Assembly (NCBI RefSeq): GCF_000369065.1
Contig: NZ_KB849799.1
Span: 124,001-188,000, forward strand
Length of the DNA stretch: 64,000 nt
From: Acinetobacter haemolyticus CIP 64.3 = MTCC 9819
GTDB taxonomy: Bacteria; Pseudomonadota; Gammaproteobacteria; Pseudomonadales; Moraxellaceae
Direction of reading: 5' to 3'
Under the pieces are notes generated by a model. The model was not told where the DNA came from and did not search any database. It saw only the letters and a list, made by a program, of their open reading frames with translations. How positions within the stretch are numbered: position 1 is the first letter of the stretch; the number at the start of each line of letters is the position of its first letter. Shown here in pieces: positions 30,616-38,592 of this stretch. The position numbers were made by a program, and so were the translations under genes.

Positions 30616-32163
30616 ATGGATAAGCGTCTAAATGAGGAATGGAAATTCCCGACTAAAGTCGCGTGGGTCATTTTTATAGCCATGATTTTTGGCAATTTTA
30701 TGGCGATTTTAGACATTCAAATTGTTGCGAGTTCTTTAAATGAAGTTCAAGCAGGAATGAGCGCAAGCCGTTATGAAGTCACTTGGGTTCAAACGGTGTA
30801 TTTGATTGCTGAAATTATTGCGATTCCGATGTCTAGCATTATCTCGAGAGTTTTATCGACAAGGATTTATTACACGATTTGTGCAGTTGGATTCACGATT
30901 AGTTCTCTACTTTGTGCAATGGCATGGAATCTTGAAAGTTTACTTGTATTTCGTGCCATACAAGGGTTTATGGGGGGCGGTATGATTCCAACCTCAATGA
31001 CAGCGCTTTATTTACTATTTCCTGAAGCTAGACGTGCATTGCCTTTGGTTTTGTTTGGCATGATTAGCACCTTAGGACCTGCGATTGGGCCCACTGTTGG
31101 TGGTTGGTTAACAAATAGTTTTTCATGGCACTGGATGTTCCTGATCAATATTATTCCTGGAATCATCATTGCAACGATTATTTTTTCAGGACCAGACATT
31201 GATCGCGCAGATCATAGCTTACTGAAAAAAATGGACTGGATCAGCCTTATTGCTATGGCAATGTTTTTGGGCGGTTTGGAATATTTCCTCGACGAAGGCG
31301 CCAGACACGAATGGTTAGTTGATACAGGTGTCCGCACTGCATTTTTGATTTGTATTGCAGGGGGATTGATATTTTTCTATCGAAGCTTCACACAACCTAA
31401 GCCATTGTTGGACTTGAGTGTTTTTAAAAATAAGAATTTTACCCTAAGTGCCATTATCACTTTTGTGATCGGTATGGCGTTATACGGTTTGGGATACATG
31501 ATCCCCGTTTTTCTCGGACAAGTACGAGAAATGAATAGCAGCCAAATTGGACATATCATGATGGTCACAGGTGTGGTGATGTTCTGTTTTGCTCCGTTTT
31601 TAGCATGGTTGATTCCAAATTTCGATACCAGAAAAACTGTTTTCGTTGGGATGATTATGGCGGGATTTGGTGTATGGCTAAACTCACATTTAAGTATTCA
31701 CAGTGATTATGACTTTATGTTTTGGCCGCAAATATATCGTGGTATCGGCCTGATGATTTGTTTGATTGTGGTTTCACATCTCGCGATGAGTACATTGCCA
31801 TTGAATAAAATTGCTGATGCCAGTGGGATTTATAACCTGATGCGGAATATTGGTGGGGCCGTGGGGCTTGCATTAATCAACTCATCCCTAGATTGGCTAA
31901 CAGCATTACATGTCACGGAATTAAATCAATATATGACGCCACAGAATTGGGTTTTTGTAGAGCGTTTAGAACAACTCACCGCGCAATATCAAGAAGTGGG
32001 TGCAAATGCTCAACAAATTGCACTCAGTATTATTTATCGTGACATTCATTATCAAGCATTGACATCAAGTTTTAATGATTTACTGCGTATGCTTGCAATT
32101 ATTATATTTGTTGCAGCCTTTCTCACATTTTTCATGAATAGGGGGAAGAAAATGAAAGTCTAA
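30616..32163 (+). CDS. EmrB-type MFS exporter (DHA2, 14 TM)
   Basis: 515-aa proton-driven exporter of the DHA2 family with about 14 hydrophobic segments. Family motifs: FMAILDIQIVASSLNEVQAG in TM1 (motif D), VFRAIQGFMGGGMIPTSMTA and LGPAIGPTVGGWLTNSFSWH (motif C) in TM5. It pairs with the EmrA-like adaptor upstream. In this operon it probably exports the product of the GH3/acyltransferase genes rather than acting as a general drug pump, but that is inference. Confidence 0.9.
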   Translation: MDKRLNEEWKFPTKVAWVIFIAMIFGNFMAILDIQIVASSLNEVQAGMSASRYEVTWVQTVYLIAEIIAIPMSSIISRVLSTRIYYTICAVGFTISSLLCAMAWNLESLLVFRAIQGFMGGGMIPTSMTALYLLFPEARRALPLVLFGMISTLGPAIGPTVGGWLTNSFSWHWMFLINIIPGIIIATIIFSGPDIDRADHSLLKKMDWISLIAMAMFLGGLEYFLDEGARHEWLVDTGVRTAFLICIAGGLIFFYRSFTQPKPLLDLSVFKNKNFTLSAIITFVIGMALYGLGYMIPVFLGQVREMNSSQIGHIMMVTGVVMFCFAPFLAWLIPNFDTRKTVFVGMIMAGFGVWLNSHLSIHSDYDFMFWPQIYRGIGLMICLIVVSHLAMSTLPLNKIADASGIYNLMRNIGGAVGLALINSSLDWLTALHVTELNQYMTPQNWVFVERLEQLTAQYQEVGANAQQIALSIIYRDIHYQALTSSFNDLLRMLAIIIFVAAFLTFFMNRGKKMKV

Positions 32164-32668
32164 AAAATATATTAGAGGGTAAATTTCCATAAGATGGAAA
32201 ATAAATTTTAAATAAAAATAATATTTATATAAGTATTAGGTTGTCTTGGGGACGAAAATACTTATATAAGTTTTAAAGGTTATATCTTATGATTAAGACA
32301 ACATATAAACTTATTTCTAAATTAAACAACAAAGAATCAACCTATGGAAAATATGTTGAAAAAGAGAAAATCGATATTGTTCAACTAAAAGTGATGTATT
32401 CAATTTATGAACAATATTATGAAAATACAAAATTTTCTATCTTTGTTGATGACTTTAAGAAGAAAAGTGGTGCGATTGTAATATTTAGCTCGATAACACA
32501 TGAGATCGTTGGTTTTTCTACAGTTGCAGTTCAACATTTTTATTTTGAAGGGAAAGATTATACCGTTTTATTCAGTGGAGATACGGTTATTCAAAAGAAG
32601 TATTGGGGAACGAGAACACTACAAAGTGCAATGTTGAAGTTTATGATGAAACTTAGGGTTAAATACCC

Positions 32669-33755
32669 GGCGAATTCAAACATGAGGTGCGACAGTTTCA
32701 AAAGCCTTATGATAATCAACAAGCTGAGCAAATTTCTCTAATGGTGTAAGCCAATCTAACGCTTTTCTAGGACGAGTATTCAGTGACATGGCAACTTGAT
32801 TTAAATAATGCTGATCTGCCTGATTTAAATCAATCCCTTTAGGTAAATATTGCCTAATTAAACCATTCATATTTTCGCATGTGCCTTTTTGCCAGGGTGA
32901 ATGTGGGTCACAGAAATATACATCTATGCCTAAATCTTCTTCAAGTATTTTATGTTCTGCCATCTCGCGTCCACGGTCATAGGTCAACGTTTTACGCAGT
33001 TCTGCAGGTAAATATTTCAGAGCTTCAGTTAAAGCCTTGCGCACTGATTCTGCCTTTGCATCAGGTAATGTTGCCAAGATACAGAGCCGTGTATTTCGTT
33101 CAATAAGTGTTGCTATCGAACTTTTATTGTCTTTACCTTTAATTAAATCAGCTTCCCAATGACCCGGTATTTTTCTTTCTTGAACTTCGGCTGGGCGCTC
33201 ATGAATAGTTTTAATATCCTGTAATATAGAATCTTTTTTAGGTTCACCGTTAGCTTTTCGCTTTTTATTTTCATGACGTAGACAGGATAATAAGTCTTTT
33301 TTCAACTCACCCTTGGGTAATGCTCGTATCGTTGAATAAATCGTTGTATGGCTTACATTCATTGTTTGATCCAAATCAGGAAATGTCTTTAAACGCTTTG
33401 CTATTTGCTGAGGAGACCATAAACAACGGATCGCTTCAACAATAAATTTCCAGAGGATTGAAACGATTTTGAGTTTTCTGTGACCACGTCTACGTCTAGC
33501 GAAGGTGTTATCAGAAGCATATTGAGCTTGATAAACGTCATTGATGCTATTTCTTTTAAGCTCACGATAGATCGTACTAGGATGTCTTTTAATGAGTTCA
33601 GCAAATTTTCTGGCTGAAAAGCCTTCTTTTCTTGACTCAAGCATTAATGCAGTACGATCTTCAAAGTTAAGATGATGGTATGACAATTTTATATACTCCA
33701 TAAACCCTTTAAATTAATTAGGTGGTTTATGTCGCACTTCAAGTTTTACTCTGCC
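32669..33755 (-). mobile_element. IS30-family element, 1087 bp, probably ISAba125
   Basis: Ends are 26-bp imperfect inverted repeats sharing GGC......AAAC.TGA.GTGCGACA. The target duplication is CCC (32666-32668 and 33756-33758). Total length is 1087 bp with one 341-aa transposase, which is the size I recall for ISAba125, common in Acinetobacter resistance contexts. It lies antisense to the interrupted operon. Exact name needs comparison with ISfinder. Confidence 0.9.
32676..33701 (-). CDS. IS30-family transposase
   Basis: 341-aa transposase. N-terminal helix-turn-helix LNFEDRTALMLESRKEGFSA then AELIKRHPSTIYRELKRNS; the central SPQQIAKRLK second DNA-binding region; DDE core with GHWEADLIKG (first Asp), LTYDRGREMAEH (second Asp) and SPWQKGTCENMNGLIRQYLP (Glu). 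No internal stop, so probably active. Its TGA stop lies within the left inverted repeat. Confidence 0.95.
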   Translation of the reverse strand: MEYIKLSYHHLNFEDRTALMLESRKEGFSARKFAELIKRHPSTIYRELKRNSINDVYQAQYASDNTFARRRRGHRKLKIVSILWKFIVEAIRCLWSPQQIAKRLKTFPDLDQTMNVSHTTIYSTIRALPKGELKKDLLSCLRHENKKRKANGEPKKDSILQDIKTIHERPAEVQERKIPGHWEADLIKGKDNKSSIATLIERNTRLCILATLPDAKAESVRKALTEALKYLPAELRKTLTYDRGREMAEHKILEEDLGIDVYFCDPHSPWQKGTCENMNGLIRQYLPKGIDLNQADQHYLNQVAMSLNTRPRKALDWLTPLEKFAQLVDYHKAFETVAPHV

Positions 33756-34196
33756 CCCATTTAATGAGTTGTATTGGTTATTGATATCAAAAGGTTATAA
33801 AACTTACTTATTATTAGCCAATAACTATTATGTATATTATCCAAATATGCAAGATGATAATCAGCACCTTGCAGCAGTTGTCGATCATTATTGTGAGAAT
33901 TTCTTTAGTGAGTATTATGATAAAGATATTGGATTATTAAACTTTGGTGAGGATTATCAGCCTTTAAAAGGTGAAGTTGCACCAATTACCGATGAGATGA
34001 GAACAAAAAATCCCAAAATTGAATTTTTTGAGCAGCTTAATCCCACATGGACAGCAGGGACTGAATTACCCTGTATAGGAAGGTTAGGTTGGAAAGATTT
34101 AGCTCGCTTCCCAGTAAAGTTAATATCCAAGCCGATAAGTAAAGGACGTTGCGAGGCAATTATTACAAAACAAAATATCCAAACTGGAGTTTCAAA

Positions 34197-35783
34197 ATGA
34201 GATACGAACAATGGCTAAGCTCAGGATCACATTTTATTTTGAAGCAGTGGTGTAATACGACCGATAGAAAGTTTAAAAAAAACGCCAATCAACTAGAGGT
34301 TACCCAACGTAAAATTCTCAGCGCTATTTTACAATCTTCAACTTTAGCTATTGAAAATCGAGTTGTGAATTATGAGCAGTTCGTAAATGCCTTTATGCCA
34401 ACTCGTTATAGCGCATGGCGAGAAGATATCCACCTATATCGAGAAGAAAAACGTGTACTTTCAAATAGTAAATTAATTCGTTTTCAACCGACGAGTGGCT
34501 CTAGTGAACAGATAAAATTTATTCCATACACTCAACAATTTTTGGATGAGTTGGATCAAGCGGTTGCAACGTGGTTGGCGAGCTTATATCGAAAATGTCC
34601 ACAACTCCAACTAGGAACACATTATTGGTCCGTTTCGTGGTTACCTGAAAGCCAAAGAGAGATTTTAAAAGATAAAAACTTAAATGATGACAGCGCATTG
34701 CTAGGATTTGGGAAACGGATTTTATCTAAATTTACGCAGGCAGTTCCCAGTAATGTTGCATTTGCCTCAAATGCAGATGATGCTTTATTTGCCACGATTT
34801 GTTATCTCGTCGCAAATCGTAATCTCGCAATGATCTCTGTATGGAGCCCAACATTTGCATTGCAACTTCTTGATCGTTTGCAAAATATGCATAAGGAGGT
34901 GATGGCTGTATTAGCTACGGGGTCTTGGGGAGGTCGAGCTGTATCTTTACAACAAGTAAAAGCACCCTACTGTCGATATAGTGCTGAGTGTCTGAGCATG
35001 AGTATGGTTGATGGACAGATTGACTTTAAAAAATTATGGCCACGCTTAAGTTTAGTGTCTAGCTGGGATACAGCAGGTTCAAAAGCATGGGCGGACGCCT
35101 TAAAAGCAAGATTACCTTTTGTACAATTTGAAGGTAAAGGTTTATGGGCAACCGAAGGCGTTGTAACGATACCCTATCAGGATCAATACCCACTTGCTTA
35201 TCAAAGTCATTTTTATGAGTTTGAATATTTAGAGGGAGAGCAACGTGGTCAAATTGTACCTTCATGGAAGCTCAAACAAGGTGATATTGTTAGCCCAATC
35301 ATAAGTTCTGGTAATGGCTTATTAAGATATTGTCTCGATGATTGCATTCGTGTCACAGGCTTTTTAGAACAAGTACCGTGTTTTGAGTTTTTGGGTCGTC
35401 GTTTTGGTGTTGATCTCGTGGGTGAGAAACTAGCACCTGAAACTGCCCAACAACTTTTATCTCATCTTAATCAAACGCAATCGAAAGCAATCTCTTTACT
35501 GGCGATTGATACACAACAACAAACAAAACCTTTTTATTGTGTCTTATTTGAAGGTGATATTCATCATCAGATTGATCATGAATATATTGACCAGATCTTA
35601 CGTCAGAATTTCCATTATGAACTTGCTCGTAATCTAGGGCAGCTGGATCAACCGCAAATTCGAAAAGCAGAAAATGGTTGGGATGCTTACAAAAAACTTG
35701 TGATGTATGACGGTATTATTGAAGGCAATATTAAGCCTGAACCTTTGAAAAAGATTAGCTTGAATAGTTTAGCGCAGCTATGA
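34197..35783 (+). CDS. GH3-family acyl-acid amido synthetase
   Basis: 528-aa member of the GH3 family, ANL-type adenylating enzymes best known in plants for joining amino acids to indole-acetate, jasmonate or benzoates. The phosphate-binding loop RFQPTSGSSEQIKFIPYT is at about residues 95-112; YWSVSWLP, FASNADDALFATICYL, WSPTFALQLLDRL, the LVSSWDTAGSK region and LWATEGVVTIPY follow in the expected order. The substrate is unknown. Start overlaps the split acyltransferase by four bases and its end overlaps the TolC-like gene by four, so expression is coupled. The upstream IS30 element may cut it off from the operon promoter. Confidence 0.87.
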   Translation: MRYEQWLSSGSHFILKQWCNTTDRKFKKNANQLEVTQRKILSAILQSSTLAIENRVVNYEQFVNAFMPTRYSAWREDIHLYREEKRVLSNSKLIRFQPTSGSSEQIKFIPYTQQFLDELDQAVATWLASLYRKCPQLQLGTHYWSVSWLPESQREILKDKNLNDDSALLGFGKRILSKFTQAVPSNVAFASNADDALFATICYLVANRNLAMISVWSPTFALQLLDRLQNMHKEVMAVLATGSWGGRAVSLQQVKAPYCRYSAECLSMSMVDGQIDFKKLWPRLSLVSSWDTAGSKAWADALKARLPFVQFEGKGLWATEGVVTIPYQDQYPLAYQSHFYEFEYLEGEQRGQIVPSWKLKQGDIVSPIISSGNGLLRYCLDDCIRVTGFLEQVPCFEFLGRRFGVDLVGEKLAPETAQQLLSHLNQTQSKAISLLAIDTQQQTKPFYCVLFEGDIHHQIDHEYIDQILRQNFHYELARNLGQLDQPQIRKAENGWDAYKKLVMYDGIIEGNIKPEPLKKISLNSLAQL

Positions 35784-37108
35784 AACAAAGGATGAATAGG
35801 ATGATGCAATTGGGGCATCGAATTGCTCGATATCAGTATTTAATACTTTCCAGTTTTTTAGTGATGAGTAGTCCTCTCAATGCCATGACTTTAGATCAGG
35901 CATTGAGTGCCAGTTTAAAATATGAAAGTCGTCTAGAACTAAGTCGTTTAGATGTAAATCGTTCCACCGCTATGTTAGAGCAAGCGAAGCAACGAGATGG
36001 TCTAAAAATCAATTTAGTTGGTCAGTTGGACTATGAAAGAATCGAAACACCTGAAACAGTGTTATTTCCCACTGAAGGTAATCGGCGAGGGCGTAGCCTA
36101 CAACTTCAATTAGATTACCCGATTTATACTTCAGGTCGGCATCGTTTAGGTGTAGACGTCGCTAAAAGTCAAGTCGCTGCTCAGCATCAGGCTTTTTCAG
36201 ACCGTCGATCAGAAACGATCTTAAATACAGTGATGGTTTATACCGATGTATTGAAGAAAAAAGCCATTCTAGATTTGAGAAAGAAAACACTCACAAACTT
36301 GCAGCGTTCGCTATTCGAATCACAACGTAGGTTTGATGTTGGTATGATCACACGTGCAGATTTGGCTCAAGTCTTGGCACAAGTTGCGCAAGGACAAGCC
36401 GATGTGACTCAGGCACAATCAAATCTCAGTATCAGTGAGGCGCAATTTTATCAGATTACGGGTATTTACCCAGAACATTTGGCTAAAGTTGATCAGCTAC
36501 CCATGATTACGTTGAGTTTAGATGAGATCTTAGCTAAAACAAAAAATCACCCTGCACTGATCCAAGCTAAATATGAGAAGCAAGCAGCTGAACAACAATT
36601 TGCGCTTAGCAAAAGGGAGTTATGGCCGACTGTGATGTTAACCAGTCGTGCAGGTAAGCAAGAAGAGGCCAGTTATATCGGCTCTGAAAGTAATAACTAT
36701 ATGGTTGGAGTACAGTTAAATGTCCCTTTATTTGATGATGGAGTAAATCGTGCGAATGTACGCAAAGCCCAGACGGATGTGGATTTGAGTCATCAGAAGA
36801 TTAGAAGTTTAGAGCTGGATTTAAACCAACGTGTACAAACCACCTATGCCCAGCTTTTAAGTGTTCGGCAAAATAAAAATGCACTTCAAAATGCTATCGA
36901 TGCAGCAGAAATCGCATTGTTATATACCCGGAAGGAATTTGAATTGGGCACAAAAACGACTTTTGATTTACTTAATACCGAACAAAAACTACTGGATGTG
37001 AAAACACAAAAAACAGTGAATGAGCAAGATGAGATCGTTTTTGTTTATCAGTTATTAGATCAAATGGGTGAGTTAAATCAATTGATCACAACGCAACATC
37101 ATAAATAG
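35780..37108 (+). CDS. TolC-family outer membrane efflux protein
   Basis: 442 aa with an N-terminal signal peptide (about residues 1-35, hydrophobic YLILSSFLVMSSPLNAM). Two TolC repeats follow, with MTLDQALSASLKYE opening the first and DVGMITRADLAQVLAQVAQGQ and FELGTKTTFDLLNTEQKLLD as the paired helical motifs. It would form the outer-membrane channel of the tripartite pump with the EmrA- and EmrB-like proteins of the same operon. Start overlaps the GH3 stop as ATGA. Confidence 0.9.
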   Translation: MKQRMNRMMQLGHRIARYQYLILSSFLVMSSPLNAMTLDQALSASLKYESRLELSRLDVNRSTAMLEQAKQRDGLKINLVGQLDYERIETPETVLFPTEGNRRGRSLQLQLDYPIYTSGRHRLGVDVAKSQVAAQHQAFSDRRSETILNTVMVYTDVLKKKAILDLRKKTLTNLQRSLFESQRRFDVGMITRADLAQVLAQVAQGQADVTQAQSNLSISEAQFYQITGIYPEHLAKVDQLPMITLSLDEILAKTKNHPALIQAKYEKQAAEQQFALSKRELWPTVMLTSRAGKQEEASYIGSESNNYMVGVQLNVPLFDDGVNRANVRKAQTDVDLSHQKIRSLELDLNQRVQTTYAQLLSVRQNKNALQNAIDAAEIALLYTRKEFELGTKTTFDLLNTEQKLLDVKTQKTVNEQDEIVFVYQLLDQMGELNQLITTQHHK

Positions 37109-37119
37109 GGGAAATAACA

Positions 37120-38289
37120 ATGAATACAAGCCCAGCCAGTCAGTATTTTGAAGGACAACTTGTTACAAGGGAAGCAACACAGGAAGATGATCAGGCCTTA
37201 AGAGCCTTGATCGCTGTACCGATGACAACACGCGGTATCCAGATTAGTTTTCAACGTGAACCAAGTTATTTCAAAGCTTCTGATATTTTGTATAAGCACA
37301 AATTGCATGTACTGATCGAGGATAAAGAAAATCGGAACAAAGTGGCTTGTTATAGCAATGGTTATCGCCCATGTTATGTCAATCGTGAGGTACAAAACTT
37401 TCGATATGCGAGTGATTTGCGGGTGGATCATCAATATCGCGGAAAATCTCTAGTGAAAATGCTAGGCGCTCATGTCGAAAAAAATATGCATGATCCTAAT
37501 TTTAGTCAAATGATTATTTTTGATGATAATCATGCTGCGCGTGCGGCTATTCAGACACCTAAAACTGGAATGCCTGATTATTATGATGAAGGACTGATTG
37601 AGACTTTAACATTAACGAGTTTAGGCAGATTGAGTAAACTAAAAAAATATATAAAGGCTCAAACGTTAAATAATGAAACTGCTGATGAGATTTGGTCATG
37701 TACTGCTGGGATTGAATATATTGCTGCAATGAATGCTTTTGTGACGGAAATGTCAGATTATTATAATTTTATTCCTGCATATAATTTTGAAGAATTGGCT
37801 GAAGGGAATTGTTATTTTTCTGGTTTAAATCTTTCGGATTTTTTGCTTTATTTTCATAATGATAAAATCGTAGGAATGTTTGGGCTTTGGGATCAACATG
37901 GTCTTAAGCAAACCAAAATATTGAATTACAGTCGCATGATTGGATTGTTTCGTCCGATTTATAATTTATGTACGGTTTTTAGCAAAAGTTTAATTTTGCC
38001 AAAACGTGGTGACTCAGTGAAATACCATGTATTACATAGTTTATTGTGTCATCCAAACGCTTTGTCTTTGCATCATCGTATGCTCACCGATGCTTATCAG
38101 CGTTCCAAGCAATTGGGAATCGGTGCTGTAAGTTTTACCTTATCACATAAAGATCCCCGTTATCAGCTCAATCAATTTTATAAGGGAGAGCGTTTAACTG
38201 GAATGCATGGCTTTATTAGCTTTAAAGGTGATCCTCGTCCCAATTTTGACAAAAACTTAATCCCATATCTTGAGGTGGGACGGATCTAG
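37120..38289 (+). CDS. GNAT-family acyltransferase of the GH3 cluster
   Basis: 389-aa protein. The N-terminal half has GNAT motifs: VTREATQEDDQALRALI, the strand FRYASDLRVDHQYRGKSLVK (acyl-CoA loop, RGKS) and a DDNHAARAA helix. The C-terminal half (about 200-389) looks like a second, degenerate GNAT domain. It is 11 bases after the TolC-like gene, closing the operon before a terminator. A role in acylating the exported product is likely but unproven. Confidence 0.75.
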   Translation: MNTSPASQYFEGQLVTREATQEDDQALRALIAVPMTTRGIQISFQREPSYFKASDILYKHKLHVLIEDKENRNKVACYSNGYRPCYVNREVQNFRYASDLRVDHQYRGKSLVKMLGAHVEKNMHDPNFSQMIIFDDNHAARAAIQTPKTGMPDYYDEGLIETLTLTSLGRLSKLKKYIKAQTLNNETADEIWSCTAGIEYIAAMNAFVTEMSDYYNFIPAYNFEELAEGNCYFSGLNLSDFLLYFHNDKIVGMFGLWDQHGLKQTKILNYSRMIGLFRPIYNLCTVFSKSLILPKRGDSVKYHVLHSLLCHPNALSLHHRMLTDAYQRSKQLGIGAVSFTLSHKDPRYQLNQFYKGERLTGMHGFISFKGDPRPNFDKNLIPYLEVGRI

Positions 38290-38302
38290 CATGAATTGAA
38301 CG

Positions 38303-38335
38303 GACTGCAAAATATTGAGTATTGAGCAGTCTTTT
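38303..38335 (+). terminator. Terminator of the GH3 export operon
   Basis: Stem GACTGC / GCAGTC with an inner AATA / TATT pairing, followed by TTTTC, 13 bases after the GNAT stop. Confidence 0.75.
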
Positions 38336-38408
38336 CAGAAATGAATGTTTGAAGGTGCTGTATTTCTGGACAGATTCTAGTTAAATCACTTCGAAATACA
38401 GACAAAAG

Positions 38409-38437
38409 TTATCAATTTTATAAAATACTTCTATAAT
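38409..38437 (+). promoter_or_regulatory. Sigma-70 promoter of the OsmC-YcaO gene
   Basis: TTATCA and TATAAT separated by exactly 17 bases, about 155 bases before the ATG. The long leader (about 145 nt) has no obvious fold or ORF that I could support. The remaining part of the 303-base gap holds only the upstream terminator. Confidence 0.6.
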
Positions 38438-38592
38438 AACGCCCATCATTACGAGTTGCAGAGTGCATGTCATCTCGACAATCTCTTGCGACTACGCATT
38501 ATTAAGTCAATTTAACACTACAATTCGGCTTATTTATCAATATTTTCAATCTTTTGTGTCAAATAACACATCAGACTAACTTAGGTGCCAGC

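Larger units (their letters stand above)
32289..34200 (+). pseudogene. Acyltransferase-like gene of the GH3 cluster, split by IS30-family element
   Basis: Removing the IS and one CCC duplication joins 32289-32668 to 33759-34200 as one 273-aa frame reading VKYPFNELYWLLISKGYKTY across the junction. The N-terminal half (IVIFSSITHEIVGFSTVAVQ, VLFSGDTVIQKKYWGTRTLQ) looks like a GNAT-type fold; the C-terminal half ends NPTWTAGTELPCIGRLGW. I recall similar uncharacterised proteins next to acyl-activating genes in Acinetobacter, but no function is established. The stop overlaps the GH3 start as ATGA, showing it belongs to the operon. The split copy is unlikely to be functional. Confidence 0.82.
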
